Assembly (NCBI GenBank): GCA_003248655.1
Contig: QFPM01000005.1
Span: forward strand, 76,901-140,900
Reading direction: 5' to 3'
DNA length: 64,000 nucleotides
Source of the DNA: Microbacterium sp.
GTDB lineage: Bacteria > Actinomycetota > Actinomycetes > Actinomycetales > Microbacteriaceae
The notes under the pieces are model-generated. The model worked only from the letters and a program-made list of their open reading frames with translations, searched no databases and was not told the DNA's origin. Below are positions 51,747-60,038 of this stretch, in pieces; position 1 is the stretch's first letter, and each line of letters begins with the position of its first letter. Made by a program: the position numbers and the translations under genes.

Positions 51747-52196
51747 ATGGCATCCGAACGTCAGGCGCGGCTCGGGGATCGCATCCGCGTCATCCTCGCT
51801 GAGCGGCTCGAGAAGGGTCTGCGCGACCCGCGGCTCGGTTTCGTGACCATCACGGACGTCCGCCTCACGGGAGACCTGCAGCACGCATCCGTTTTCTACA
51901 CGGTCTACGGCAGTGACGAGGAGCGCGAGGCGTCGGCCGAAGCCCTGAAGTCCGCGACCGGGATGTTGCGCAGTGAGGTCGGCAAGCACCTCAACGTGCG
52001 CCTTACGCCGTCGCTGGAGTTCATCCCCGACGCGTTGCCCGAGACTGCGGGGCACATCGCTGACCTCCTTCGCGAGGCGCAGGAGCGCGACGCCGCGGTC
52101 GCGGGTCTCGCCGCCGGCGCCGCCTATGCCGGCGACGCCGACCCCTACGTCAAGCCCCGCGACGACTCCGACGCCGAAGCCACGCCCGACGCCTGA
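51747..52196 (+). CDS. rbfA: Ribosome-binding factor A
   Basis: 149 aa KH-like protein needed for 30S maturation, especially 16S rRNA 5' end processing. ARLGDRIRVILAERLEKGLRDPRLGFVTITDVRL (landmarks RDPRLGFVTITDV) and the DLQHASVFYTVYG strand identify it; the acidic C-terminal tail is extra. AGGAGAAGGA precedes the ATG. Confidence 0.93.
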   Translation: MASERQARLGDRIRVILAERLEKGLRDPRLGFVTITDVRLTGDLQHASVFYTVYGSDEEREASAEALKSATGMLRSEVGKHLNVRLTPSLEFIPDALPETAGHIADLLREAQERDAAVAGLAAGAAYAGDADPYVKPRDDSDAEATPDA

Positions 52197-52198
52197 CG

Positions 52199-52367
52199 CC
52201 CCGCGCGCCCGACCCCGCGCGCCCGACCCCGCGCGCCCGACCCCGCGCGCCCGACGCCCGACGCCGCGCCCCGCGCGCCCGACGCCCCGCGCGCCCGACG
52301 CCCGACGCCGCGCCCCGCGCCCGACGCCCCGCGCGCCCCGCGCGCCCGACGCCCGACGCCGCGCCCC
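52199..52367. repeat. GC-only tandem repeat region after rbfA
   Basis: Four perfect copies of the 14-mer CCCCGCGCGCCCGA (52199-52254), then about 110 bp of diverged units built from CGCCCGACGCC and CCGCGCGCCC. It is 5 bp past the rbfA stop region and before a family A repeat. No credible coding in either strand. Confidence 0.85.
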
Positions 52368-52374
52368 ACCCTTC

Positions 52375-52435
52375 CGCGAGACTGCGCTTGTGCACGCTTT
52401 TCGTGGCGTTTTCCGTACACAAGTGCGGTTTCGCG
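52375..52435. repeat. Family A inverted repeat, copy 3
   Basis: Arms 52375-52396 (begins CGCGAGACTGCGCTT) and 52414-52435; the right arm read on the minus strand begins CGCGAAACCGCACTT. Same 61-bp size and layout as the other two copies. It lies between convergent rbfA and mutY. Confidence 0.87.
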
Positions 52436-52470
52436 AGGGGTGGGGGCGCTCAAGCGAGGGGTGGGGGCGC

Positions 52471-53337
52471 TCAGCGCGGGAGGCGCAGAGCGCCAGCGGA
52501 TGCCTCGACGAGGCCATCGGCGATGAGTGAGTCTATTGCGCGGTCGCGCTGGACGGCATCCGGCCAGTCGGCGGCGGCGGCATCCTGGGGCAGTTCGTGC
52601 GCGTCGCAGTCGCGCAATGCGCGCAGGATCGCACCCCGAGCCTGGCGGTCGCTGCCTTCGTAGCGCGCCCGCTTGCGCCGGTCGTCGCCTGTGTCGGGAT
52701 ATCCGGCCGCGCGCCAGGCGCATGTATGCGCGATCGGGCATATGTCGCAGCGGGGCGCTCGCGCCGTGCAGATGACGGCGCCGAGCTCCATCGTCGCGGC
52801 GTTGAACACGGCGGCATCCGTGCGGTCCGCGGGGAGCTGCGCGCCCATGGCTTCCAGGTCGCGCGGCGACGGAGGGGCGGGCTGTGCTCGACCGCCGACG
52901 GCTCGGGCGAGAACGCGCCGCGTATTCGTGTCGACGACCGGATGCCGGTCGCCATAGGCGAACACGGCGACCGCGCGGGCGGTGTAGTCGCCGATGCCGG
53001 TCAGCGCCAGCAGCGCATCAACATCCCGGGGGACTATTCCGTCGTGGCGATCGCGGATCTGGGCCGCCGCGCGGTGCAGCCACAGCGCGCGGCGCGGGTA
53101 GCCGAGGTTTGCCCACAGCCGCACGGCATCGGCGGGCGGGTCGGCGGCGAGGGCAGCGGGGGTGGGCCAGCGGGCGAGCCACTCGTCGAGCCGCGGAATC
53201 ACGCGGGCGACCGGCGTCTGCTGGAGCATGAACTCGCTCACGAGCACGCCCCACGCGCCGAACCCGGGCGCGCGCCAGGGCAGGTCGCGCGCGTTCTCGC
53301 GATACCACGCGATCAGTGGGGTCGCGAGGTCGGGCAT
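52471..53337 (-). CDS. mutY: A/G-specific adenine glycosylase
   Basis: 288 aa base-excision enzyme that removes A mispaired with 8-oxoG. Catalytic E35 in SEFMLQQTPV, HhH-GPD motif LTGIGDYTARAVAVFAYGDRHPVVDTNTRRV (landmarks LTGIGDYTA and VVDTN), and the four-Cys iron-sulfur loop C-x6-C-x2-C-x5-C in ICTARAPRCDICPIAHTC. The C-terminal NUDIX-like 8-oxoG-reading domain of E. coli MutY is short or missing. A TAGGCT box ends 6 nt before ATG 53337. Confidence 0.93.
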   Translation of the reverse strand: MPDLATPLIAWYRENARDLPWRAPGFGAWGVLVSEFMLQQTPVARVIPRLDEWLARWPTPAALAADPPADAVRLWANLGYPRRALWLHRAAAQIRDRHDGIVPRDVDALLALTGIGDYTARAVAVFAYGDRHPVVDTNTRRVLARAVGGRAQPAPPSPRDLEAMGAQLPADRTDAAVFNAATMELGAVICTARAPRCDICPIAHTCAWRAAGYPDTGDDRRKRARYEGSDRQARGAILRALRDCDAHELPQDAAAADWPDAVQRDRAIDSLIADGLVEASAGALRLPR

Positions 53338-53343
53338 CCGCCC

Positions 53344-53349
53344 AGCCTA
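53344..53349 (-). promoter_or_regulatory. -10 box for leaderless mutY
   Basis: Minus-strand TAGGCT, 6 nt, ATG 53337. Confidence 0.5.
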
Positions 53350-53382
53350 CGGGCCGCCCGGCGCCGGTCGGCGCCCCGCCCG

Positions 53383-53459
53383 GGCGCATAACTCAGGCAG
53401 AACGACGGGTTCGGCGGCCGAAAGGCCCGGTGGCGCGGATTCTGCCTGAGTTATGCGCC
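53383..53459. repeat. Perfect-arm inverted repeat 1 between mutY and truB
   Basis: Perfect 20-bp arms: GGCGCATAACTCAGGCAGAA (53383-53402) and its exact complement (53440-53459), with a 37-bp GC-rich loop that has its own CGGCGGCCG fold. It lies in a divergent promoter region, not after a gene end. Confidence 0.9.
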
Positions 53460-53489
53460 GCGCCGGCCGGGTGCTCGCCCGGCCGAGCT

Positions 53490-53587
53490 GTACCGTTTGC
53501 AGGATCGATGCGGCTTTCGCGCGCGGTGGCCCGCGGAAATCCGCGGGCGCGAGCCGGCCGAAGGGCGGTTGATCCTGCAAACGGTAC
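53490..53587. repeat. Perfect-arm inverted repeat 2 between mutY and truB
   Basis: Perfect 17-bp arms GTACCGTTTGCAGGATC (53490-53506) and its complement (53571-53587). The interior holds further nested stems, including CCGCGGAAATCCGCGG at the centre and CGGCT/AGCCG. It ends 25 bp before the truB -10 box. Confidence 0.9.
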
Positions 53588-53612
53588 GCCGATCGGCTGG
53601 CACCGCCCCACG

Positions 53613-53618
53613 TAGGCT
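53613..53618 (+). promoter_or_regulatory. -10 box for leaderless truB
   Basis: TAGGCT, six Gs, then ATG 53625. Confidence 0.5.
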
Positions 53619-53624
53619 GGGGGG

Positions 53625-54680
53625 ATGCCCGACTCGACGCCCGCGCCGACGCCGAAGCCCGCGGGGTCGCCCGAACCCGGGCCTGCGCCGACGCCCGCGC
53701 CGACGCCGACGCCCGAGCCCGACTCGACGCCCGCGCCGACACCCGCGCCCGAGCTGACACCCGCGCCTGGGCTGACGCCCGCGCCGCTGCCGAACGGCGT
53801 GCTGCTGGTCGACAAGCCGGGCGGCATCACGAGCCACGACGTCGTCGCCCGCGCGCGGCGCGCGCTGAACACACGAAAGGTCGGGCACGCCGGCACGCTC
53901 GACCCGATGGCGACGGGCCTGCTGATCCTCGGGGTCGGCCCCGCCACGCGCCTGCTGACGTTCATCGTCGGGCTCGACAAGACGTACGAGGCGACGATCC
54001 GGCTCGGGGTCGCGACGGATTCCGACGACGCCGACGGCATCGAGACGGCGCGAGCGGATGCCGGGGCCCTCGCGGCCACGAGCGACGAAGCGATCGTGGC
54101 CGGCGTCGCCGCGCTGACGGGCGAGATCTCGCAGGTCCCGAGCACGGTCTCGGCGATCAAGGTCGGCGGAAAGCGCGCCTACGACCTCGCCCGCGCGGGG
54201 GAGCAGGTCGAACTCAAAAGCCGCGACGTCACCGTCAGCCGCTTCGACATCGTCGCCACGCGGCGCGAGCAAGGCGCGATCGACCTCGACGTCGTCGTCG
54301 ACTGCTCGAGCGGCACGTACATCCGCGCGCTCGCCCGCGACCTCGGCGCCGCGCTCGGTGTCGGCGGTCACCTCGCGGCGCTTCGGCGAACGCGCATCGG
54401 GCCGTTCCAGGTTACGGATGCCGCCACCGAGATCACCCCGGGGATGCCGCTGCGAAGCCCCGCGGGAGTTGCCGCCGTCGTCCTCGGCGCGCTCCCGGTG
54501 GCCGCCGACGAGGCCCGAGACCTCCGCCACGGCAAGGTGCTCGCGGGGGCCGCGGCGCGGCTCGCGCCCGGGCATCCGACACCCGCGGCGATCGACCCCG
54601 AGGGGCGCCTCGTCGGCATCGTCGAGCGGCGCGGCGACGGACTCAAGAGCGCGATGAACCTTGCCGAGGATGCCTCGTGA
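53625..54680 (+). CDS. truB: tRNA pseudouridine(55) synthase with Pro-rich N-terminal extension
   Basis: 351 aa. Makes pseudouridine-55 in the T-loop of tRNAs. The catalytic domain starts at about residue 57 (NGVLLVDKPGGITSHD); catalytic D93 is in GHAGTLDPMATG; YEATIRLGVATDSDD and SGTYIRALARDLG follow. Residues 3-56 are unusual: a low-complexity stretch of Thr-Pro-Ala-Pro units. ATG 53625 is set by the TAGGCT box; without it, an internal start near residue 57 might be argued, but no ATG/GTG fits well there with a Shine-Dalgarno. Confidence 0.9.
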   Translation: MPDSTPAPTPKPAGSPEPGPAPTPAPTPTPEPDSTPAPTPAPELTPAPGLTPAPLPNGVLLVDKPGGITSHDVVARARRALNTRKVGHAGTLDPMATGLLILGVGPATRLLTFIVGLDKTYEATIRLGVATDSDDADGIETARADAGALAATSDEAIVAGVAALTGEISQVPSTVSAIKVGGKRAYDLARAGEQVELKSRDVTVSRFDIVATRREQGAIDLDVVVDCSSGTYIRALARDLGAALGVGGHLAALRRTRIGPFQVTDAATEITPGMPLRSPAGVAAVVLGALPVAADEARDLRHGKVLAGAAARLAPGHPTPAAIDPEGRLVGIVERRGDGLKSAMNLAEDAS

Positions 54681-55045
54681 TCGAGTGGTTCGCGATCGCG
54701 CAGGTGATCGTGGCGAGTGTCGTCGGCCTCGTTGCGGTGGTCGCGGGCCTCCTCGGCCGCCGACCCGGCGACGTGACGGTGGGCGGGATGGCGCTCATCC
54801 TTCTGCTCCTGATCGCGCAGGTCGTGATCGCGCTCATCGCCCCCGCGGCGGGCAATCCGCCGGTCGGCAGCGCGCTCGAGTTCTGGGTCTACCTCGTCTC
54901 CGCCGTGCTGCTGCCGCCCGCGGCGGTCTTCTGGGCGCTCATCGAGCGCAGCCGTTGGAGCACCGTCATCATGGGGATCGCGGCGCTCGCCGTGGCTGTC
55001 ATGGTGTGGCGGATGCAGGTGATCTGGACGACACCCCCGCTCTGA
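54677..55045 (+). CDS. Small membrane protein, unknown function
   Basis: 122 aa with four hydrophobic segments (about 5-26, 37-58, 66-86 and 92-112). Its GTG overlaps the truB stop by 4 bp, so it is translated with truB. I do not recognise the family. Conserved position between truB and ribF in related genomes would support a real gene. Confidence 0.75.
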   Translation: MIEWFAIAQVIVASVVGLVAVVAGLLGRRPGDVTVGGMALILLLLIAQVVIALIAPAAGNPPVGSALEFWVYLVSAVLLPPAAVFWALIERSRWSTVIMGIAALAVAVMVWRMQVIWTTPPL

Positions 55046-55055
55046 AACCCCCAAC

Positions 55056-55061
55056 TATCAT
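55056..55061 (+). promoter_or_regulatory. -10 box for near-leaderless 55071 gene
   Basis: TATCAT, 9 nt, ATG 55071. Confidence 0.35.
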
Positions 55062-55070
55062 GGACAGGTC

Positions 55071-55523
55071 ATGTCGACCCCGCCCCGCACCCGTCTGACC
55101 GGCATCGGCCGCGTGCTCGTCGTCGTGTACGCGATCATGGCGCTCGCGGCGACCGGGCGCTCGCTCGTACAGATCGTCGAGGACTTCGACAACGCCCCGC
55201 TCGCGTACACTCTGTCGGCGATCGCGGCGGCCGTCTACATCCTGGCGACGGTCGCACTCATCCGCGCCGACAGCGCCGTCTGGTACGCCATCGCCTGGGT
55301 TGCGATCGGGTTCGAGCTCGTGGGCGTCCTCGTCGTCGGCACGCTCAGCCTCACGCATCCGGAGCTCTTCGCCCACGACGCGACGGTGTGGTCGGGCTTC
55401 GGCTACGGCTATTTCTGGGTGCCGCTCGTGCTGCCGTTCGTGGGGCTGTGGTGGCTGTGGACGCACCGCGCGGGCGCGCCGGTTCCCGCCCCCGAGCCCG
55501 TCGTCGAGGGGTCGCGCTGGTGA
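55071..55523 (+). CDS. Membrane protein, unknown function
   Basis: 150 aa with four hydrophobic segments (about 12-32, 44-64, 70-94 and 108-130), the last rich in Phe, Tyr and Trp (SGFGYGYFWVPLVLPFVGLW). The family is not recognised with certainty. Its stop overlaps the ribF GTG (GTGA), which couples it to ribF. Confidence 0.75.
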   Translation: MSTPPRTRLTGIGRVLVVVYAIMALAATGRSLVQIVEDFDNAPLAYTLSAIAAAVYILATVALIRADSAVWYAIAWVAIGFELVGVLVVGTLSLTHPELFAHDATVWSGFGYGYFWVPLVLPFVGLWWLWTHRAGAPVPAPEPVVEGSRW

Positions 55524-56491
55524 TCGTCATCCACGACCCCGCGGCCGCGCCGGCGGGCCTCGGCCCGAGCGTCGTCGCGATCGGCAAGTTCGACGGCGTG
55601 CACTCCGGTCACCGCGCCGTGATCGACCGGGCCCGCGTCGCCGCGGCCGAGCTCGGTGACGCGCGCGTCGTCGCGGTCACGTTCGACCGGAATCCGCTGA
55701 GCCTCTTGCGCCCCGAACTGTGCCCCGAGCCGCTCGCGAGCGTCGCGCAGAAGCTCGACCTCTTGGCGGCCGAGGGCGTGGATGCCACGGTGCTGCTGCA
55801 GTTCGACAACGAGCTCGCCGCGCTCAGCCCGCGCGAGTTCGTGGAGCACGTGCTCGTGCCGATCGGCGTCGTGCGGGTCATGGTCGGCGCGGACTTCCGC
55901 TTCGGCTCGCACGGGGCCGGCGACCCGACCGCGCTCGCGGCGCTCGGCGACGAGCTCGGCTTCCGGGTCGATGTGATCGGCGACGTCCAGGGCGCGGGCC
56001 GGAGGGTGTCGTCGACGTGGGTGCGCGACCTCCTCGCGCAGGGCGACGTGCAGGATGCCGGGCGGCTCCTCGGCCGCCCGCACGCGCTCGAGGGCGAGGT
56101 TGTGCACGGGCTCAAGCGCGGTCGCGAGCTCGGCTTTCCCACCGCGAATCTCTCGCCGGATGCCGAGGGTCTCGTCCCTGCCGACGGGATCTACGCGGGC
56201 TGGCTCGTCGACCTCGGCCCGATGCCTGTCGGTGCCCGCGGGGGAGAGCACGCCGGTGTCTCGACCCGCTACCCCGCGGCGATCTCGGTCGGCACGAACC
56301 CGACGTTCGATGATGTCGCGCAGCGCCAGGTCGAGGCCTACGTGATCGACGACGACCTCGACCTCTACGGTCACCGCGTGCAGCTGCAGTTCGTCGCGCG
56401 CGTGCGCGGCATGCTCGCCTTCGACGGCATCGAACCGCTCATCGCGCAGATGCGCGACGACGTCGCCGAGGTGCGCCGACTGCTCGAGTGA
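55520..56491 (+). CDS. ribF: Bifunctional riboflavin kinase/FAD synthetase
   Basis: 323 aa. The N-terminal FAD synthetase (nucleotidyltransferase) domain has VVAIGKFDGVHSGHRAVID (HxGH) and VGADFRFGSHGAGD, then SSTWVRDLLAQGDV; the C-terminal riboflavin kinase has GRELGFPTANL (PTAN) and the STGTNPTF-like ISVGTNPTF. Converts riboflavin to FMN and FAD. GTG 55520 overlaps the preceding stop. Confidence 0.95.
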   Translation: MIVIHDPAAAPAGLGPSVVAIGKFDGVHSGHRAVIDRARVAAAELGDARVVAVTFDRNPLSLLRPELCPEPLASVAQKLDLLAAEGVDATVLLQFDNELAALSPREFVEHVLVPIGVVRVMVGADFRFGSHGAGDPTALAALGDELGFRVDVIGDVQGAGRRVSSTWVRDLLAQGDVQDAGRLLGRPHALEGEVVHGLKRGRELGFPTANLSPDAEGLVPADGIYAGWLVDLGPMPVGARGGEHAGVSTRYPAAISVGTNPTFDDVAQRQVEAYVIDDDLDLYGHRVQLQFVARVRGMLAFDGIEPLIAQMRDDVAEVRRLLE

Positions 56492-56503
56492 CGGCGCCGA
56501 ACC

Positions 56504-57220
56504 TCAGTACGACGACGCGTCGACCGCGCCGGTGACCTGCTCGCCGGCATCCACGCGGCGCGCTTCGCCGAGGATGACGGCGCTGCCGCTCGTGCCGAGG
56601 CGCGTGGCGCCGGCATCCAGCATCGCGAGGGCGTCGGCGTAGCTGCGGACGCCTCCCGAGGCCTTGACCTGCACGCCCGCGCCGACGTTCGCACGCATGA
56701 GTTCGACGTGCGGCACGGTCGCGCCGCCGCCCGCGAAGCCGGTCGAGGTCTTGACGAAGTCGGCGCCGCCCTGCTCGGTGAGGCGGCTGCCGCGCGCGAT
56801 CTGCTCGTCGTCGAGGAGGGCCGTCTCGAGGATCACCTTCGTGATGTGGCCGGATGCCGCTTCGACGACCGCGGCGATGTCGGCGACGACAGCGTCGTCG
56901 AATCCCGAGCGCAGCGCGCCGATGTTGATGACCATGTCGAACTCGCTCGCGCCGTCGGCGAGCGCCTGGCGAACCTCGGCGACCTTCGCGGCGGTCGAGG
57001 TCGTGCCGTGCGGGAACCCGATCACGGTGCCGACCGCGACACCCGTACCGGCGAGTCGCTCGACCGCGTGCGGGATGTCACTCGGGCGGACGCACACGCT
57101 GAACACACCCCATTCGGCGGCGATGGCAAGCTCGGCGTCGACGTCGGCGCGGGTCAGCTCGGGCTTCAGGATCGCGTGGTCGATGGTCGCGGCGAGCTCG
57201 CGCTCGGTGGGGGTGCTCAT
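56504..57220 (-). CDS. deoC: Deoxyribose-phosphate aldolase
   Basis: 238 aa TIM-barrel aldolase that splits 2-deoxyribose 5-phosphate into glyceraldehyde 3-phosphate and acetaldehyde. The Schiff-base Lys is in DFVKTSTGF; other landmarks are IDHAILKPE, VIGFPHGTT, EFDMVINIGALRSG and VKASGGVRSY. Length is typical. A TACGCT box ends 6 nt before ATG 57220. Divergent from copZ. Confidence 0.95.
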   Translation of the reverse strand: MSTPTERELAATIDHAILKPELTRADVDAELAIAAEWGVFSVCVRPSDIPHAVERLAGTGVAVGTVIGFPHGTTSTAAKVAEVRQALADGASEFDMVINIGALRSGFDDAVVADIAAVVEAASGHITKVILETALLDDEQIARGSRLTEQGGADFVKTSTGFAGGGATVPHVELMRANVGAGVQVKASGGVRSYADALAMLDAGATRLGTSGSAVILGEARRVDAGEQVTGAVDASSY

Positions 57221-57226
57221 GGCTCC

Positions 57227-57232
57227 AGCGTA
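57227..57232 (-). promoter_or_regulatory. -10 box for leaderless deoC
   Basis: Minus-strand TACGCT, 6 nt, ATG 57220. Confidence 0.45.
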
Positions 57233-57261
57233 CGCGGCGCCGCCTGATCGCGGTATGCGGG

Positions 57262-57282
57262 GAATACCCCCAGGGGGTATTC
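57262..57282. promoter_or_regulatory. CsoR-type copper operator before copZ-copA
   Basis: GAATACCCCC, A, GGGGGTATTC: a 21-bp perfect palindrome. It fits the TACCCCnnnGGGGTA class bound by CsoR, the Cu(I)-responsive repressor of copZA operons. A possible -10 TATTCT (57278-57283) overlaps its right edge, consistent with repression. No csoR gene is in this window. Confidence 0.87.
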
Positions 57283-57339
57283 TGGTTGCAACGGATGCCG
57301 CGTGATCACACCCCCGCCGCGGCCCCTGAGGAGGATGAC

Positions 57340-57552
57340 ATGACCGAGCAGAGCTACACCGTGCAGGGCATGACCTGCGGCCACTGCGCCGCCGCCGTCA
57401 CGCGCGAGGTGCGCAAGATCGACGGCGTCCGCGACGCGCGCGTCGACGTCGGCGCGGGAACCCTCGCGATCGACGTGGAGCACACCGTGACCGACGAGGC
57501 CATCGCAGCGGCCGTCGACGAGGCCGGCTACACGCTCGTCGCCGCGCGGTGA
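57340..57552 (+). CDS. copZ: CopZ-type copper chaperone
   Basis: 70 aa HMA domain. The Cu(I) site is MTCGHC at residues 10-15. It would hand copper to CopA or CsoR. ATG 57340 has GAGGAGG upstream; an in-frame ATG 54 bases earlier lacks a site. Its stop overlaps the copA GTG by 4 bp. Confidence 0.93.
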   Translation: MTEQSYTVQGMTCGHCAAAVTREVRKIDGVRDARVDVGAGTLAIDVEHTVTDEAIAAAVDEAGYTLVAAR

Positions 57553-60038
57553 ACGCGGCGCGCGCACAGGCCGTCCTCGACATCGAGGGGATGACCTGCG
57601 CCAGCTGCGTCTCGCGCGTCGAGAAGCGCCTGGGGCGCCTGGACGGCGTCGAGGCCTCCGTCAACCTCGCGACCGAATCGGCGCGCGTCGATTACCCCGC
57701 GACCCTCGGCACCGACGCGCTGGTGGATGCCGTGCGCGAGGCCGGGTACACGGCATTCGTTCGGCGCGCCGCAGCGCCCGCGGCGCACGCGCACGATGCT
57801 CCGGATGCCGGGGCGCACGCGCACGACGAGCACGGCGAACACGCGCACGGCGCGCACGCGCACGCGCACGGCGCGCACGCGCACGCGCACGGCGTACACG
57901 CGCACGCGCACGCGCACGGCGTACACGCGCACGGCGAGCACGGCGTGCACGCGCACGCCGGTCACGTCCACGACATCGAGGACCATGCCGGCGCGACGCC
58001 GCTGCGCACGCGGCTGATCGTGAGCGCTGTTCTCGCGGCGCCCGTCGTGGCCCTCGGGATGGTGCCGGCGTGGCAGTTCCCGGGGTGGCAGTGGGTGTCG
58101 CTCGTGCTCGCGACGCCCGTCGTCTTCTGGGGCGGGTGGCCGTTCCACCGCGCGACGTTCGCGAACGCGCGCCACGGCGCGATGACGATGGACACCCTCA
58201 TCACCCTCGGCACAGGCGCCGCCTACCTCTGGAGCGTGTGGGCGCTCGTGTTCGGCACCGCGGGCCACATCGGCATGACGCACGACTCCGCGCTTTTCGG
58301 ACCCGTCCACGACCCGTCGTCCCTCGTCTATTTCGAGGTCGCGTCGGCCGTGACGGTGTTCCTGCTCTTCGGCCGGTTCATCGAGCAGCGCTCGAAGCGG
58401 CGCGCGGGCGCGGCGCTTCGAGCGCTGCTCGAGCTCGCCGCGAAGGATGTCGAGCTCGAAGACGGCACGCGCGTGAGCGTCGACCGGCTCCGGGTCGGCG
58501 ACCGCTTCGTCGTCCGCCCCGGCGAGAAGGTCGCGACCGACGGCGTCGTCGTCGCGGGCGCGGCCTCCATCGACGAGAGCATGATCACGGGCGAGGCGGC
58601 TCCCGTCGACGCCGCCGTGGGGAGCACCGTCACCGGCGGCACGCTCGCCGCCGACGGCCGACTCGTCGTCGAGGCGACATCGGTCGGCGACGACACGCGC
58701 CTCGCCCACCTCGCGAGGCTCGTCGAAGACGCGCAGGCCGGAAAGAGCCGCGTCCAGCGCCTCGCCGACCGCATCTCGGCGGTCTTCGTGCCGGTCGTGA
58801 TCGCGCTCGCCGCCGTGACTCTCCTCGCGTGGATGCTCGTCGGCGGATTCAGCGCCGAAAGCGTCGCGGCAGGATTCACCGCCGCCGTCGCGGTGCTCAT
58901 CATCGCGTGCCCGTGCGCGCTCGGGCTCGCGACCCCGATCGCGATCCTCGTCGGTACGGGGCGCGGCGCGCAGCTGGGCGTCCTCATCACCGGCCCCGAA
59001 GCGCTCGAATCGGCCGAGCGGATCGACACGATCGTCCTCGACAAGACCGGTACGGTCACCTCGGGTGAGATGACGGTCACCTCCGTCACGCCGCTGGGGG
59101 AGACGGATGCCGGGGAGGCGCTGCGCCTCGTCGGCTCGCTCGAGCATGCGTCCGAGCACCCCGTCGCGCGGGCGATCGCGGCCCGCGCGGTCGCTTCCGC
59201 ACCCGCGACCGCCGGAGCGCCCGCGCCGGCGACGACCGAAGCCGCCGTACCCGCGACCGCCGGGGCGCCCGCGCCGGTCGCTCGCTTCGCCCCCGTCGAC
59301 GACTTCGCGGGCCTCGCGGGCCGGGGCGTCACCGGCACGGTCGAGGGCCGCGCCGTGTTCGCCGGGCGCCCCGCGTTCGCCGCCGAGCAGATCGCGTCGC
59401 CCCTACCGGACGCCGCGGCATCCGCCGTCGCGGCAGCCCAGGCCGAGGGCGCCACGGCGGTCGTCGCGGGCTGGGACGGCGCCGTCCGCGCCGTCATCGC
59501 CGTCGCCGACACGGTGCGCCCCGACAGCGCCGAGACGGTCGCGCAGCTGCGGGAGCTCGGGCTCGAGGTCATCCTCCTCACGGGCGACAACGAGGGCGCG
59601 ACGCGCGCGGCGGCATCCGCCGTCGGCATCCGTGAGGTCATCGCGGGAGTCCTGCCCGAGGGCAAGGTCGCCGAGATCGCGCGGCTGCAGGCCGCCGGCC
59701 ACCGCGTCGCGATGGTCGGCGACGGCGTCAACGACGCGGCCGCGCTCGCGACCGCCGATCTCGGCCTCGCGATGGGCGGGGGAACGGATGCCGCGATGCA
59801 CGCGAGCGACATCGCGCTCGCCGGCCACGGGCTCGCGCCGGTCGTGACGGCGATCCGGCTGAGCCGCCGGACGATGCGGATCATCCGCGGGAATCTCTTC
59901 TGGGCGTTCGCGTACAACGTCGCGGCGCTGCCGCTCGCCGCGCTCGGCCTGCTGAACCCTATGATCGCCGGCGCCGCGATGGCGTTCTCGAGCGTCTTCG
60001 TCGTGCTCAACAGCCTGCGCCTGCGCACCGCCCGCTGA
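57549..60038 (+). CDS. copA: Cu(I)-exporting P1B-type ATPase with His-rich linker
   Basis: 829 aa. One HMA domain (C17 and C20 in MTCASC), then a His/Ala repeat linker at about residues 78-142 with some 25-30 His, then eight membrane helices with the CPC motif (C454, C456), phosphorylation site D498 in DKTGT, SEHP and the GDGVND hinge. CPC plus the CopZ/CsoR context point to Cu(I) export. The N domain also carries an insert with two copies of ATAGAPAP near residues 553-580. The His linker is coded by tandem CGCACGCGCACGGC-like DNA. Confidence 0.95.
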   Translation: MNAARAQAVLDIEGMTCASCVSRVEKRLGRLDGVEASVNLATESARVDYPATLGTDALVDAVREAGYTAFVRRAAAPAAHAHDAPDAGAHAHDEHGEHAHGAHAHAHGAHAHAHGVHAHAHAHGVHAHGEHGVHAHAGHVHDIEDHAGATPLRTRLIVSAVLAAPVVALGMVPAWQFPGWQWVSLVLATPVVFWGGWPFHRATFANARHGAMTMDTLITLGTGAAYLWSVWALVFGTAGHIGMTHDSALFGPVHDPSSLVYFEVASAVTVFLLFGRFIEQRSKRRAGAALRALLELAAKDVELEDGTRVSVDRLRVGDRFVVRPGEKVATDGVVVAGAASIDESMITGEAAPVDAAVGSTVTGGTLAADGRLVVEATSVGDDTRLAHLARLVEDAQAGKSRVQRLADRISAVFVPVVIALAAVTLLAWMLVGGFSAESVAAGFTAAVAVLIIACPCALGLATPIAILVGTGRGAQLGVLITGPEALESAERIDTIVLDKTGTVTSGEMTVTSVTPLGETDAGEALRLVGSLEHASEHPVARAIAARAVASAPATAGAPAPATTEAAVPATAGAPAPVARFAPVDDFAGLAGRGVTGTVEGRAVFAGRPAFAAEQIASPLPDAAASAVAAAQAEGATAVVAGWDGAVRAVIAVADTVRPDSAETVAQLRELGLEVILLTGDNEGATRAAASAVGIREVIAGVLPEGKVAEIARLQAAGHRVAMVGDGVNDAAALATADLGLAMGGGTDAAMHASDIALAGHGLAPVVTAIRLSRRTMRIIRGNLFWAFAYNVAALPLAALGLLNPMIAGAAMAFSSVFVVLNSLRLRTAR

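Noticed and set aside
52145..52741. Frames with Ala/Arg/Gly/Val repeats on both strands after rbfA
   Set aside because: They are produced by the 14-bp tandem repeat; no start signal, domain or codon bias supports a protein.
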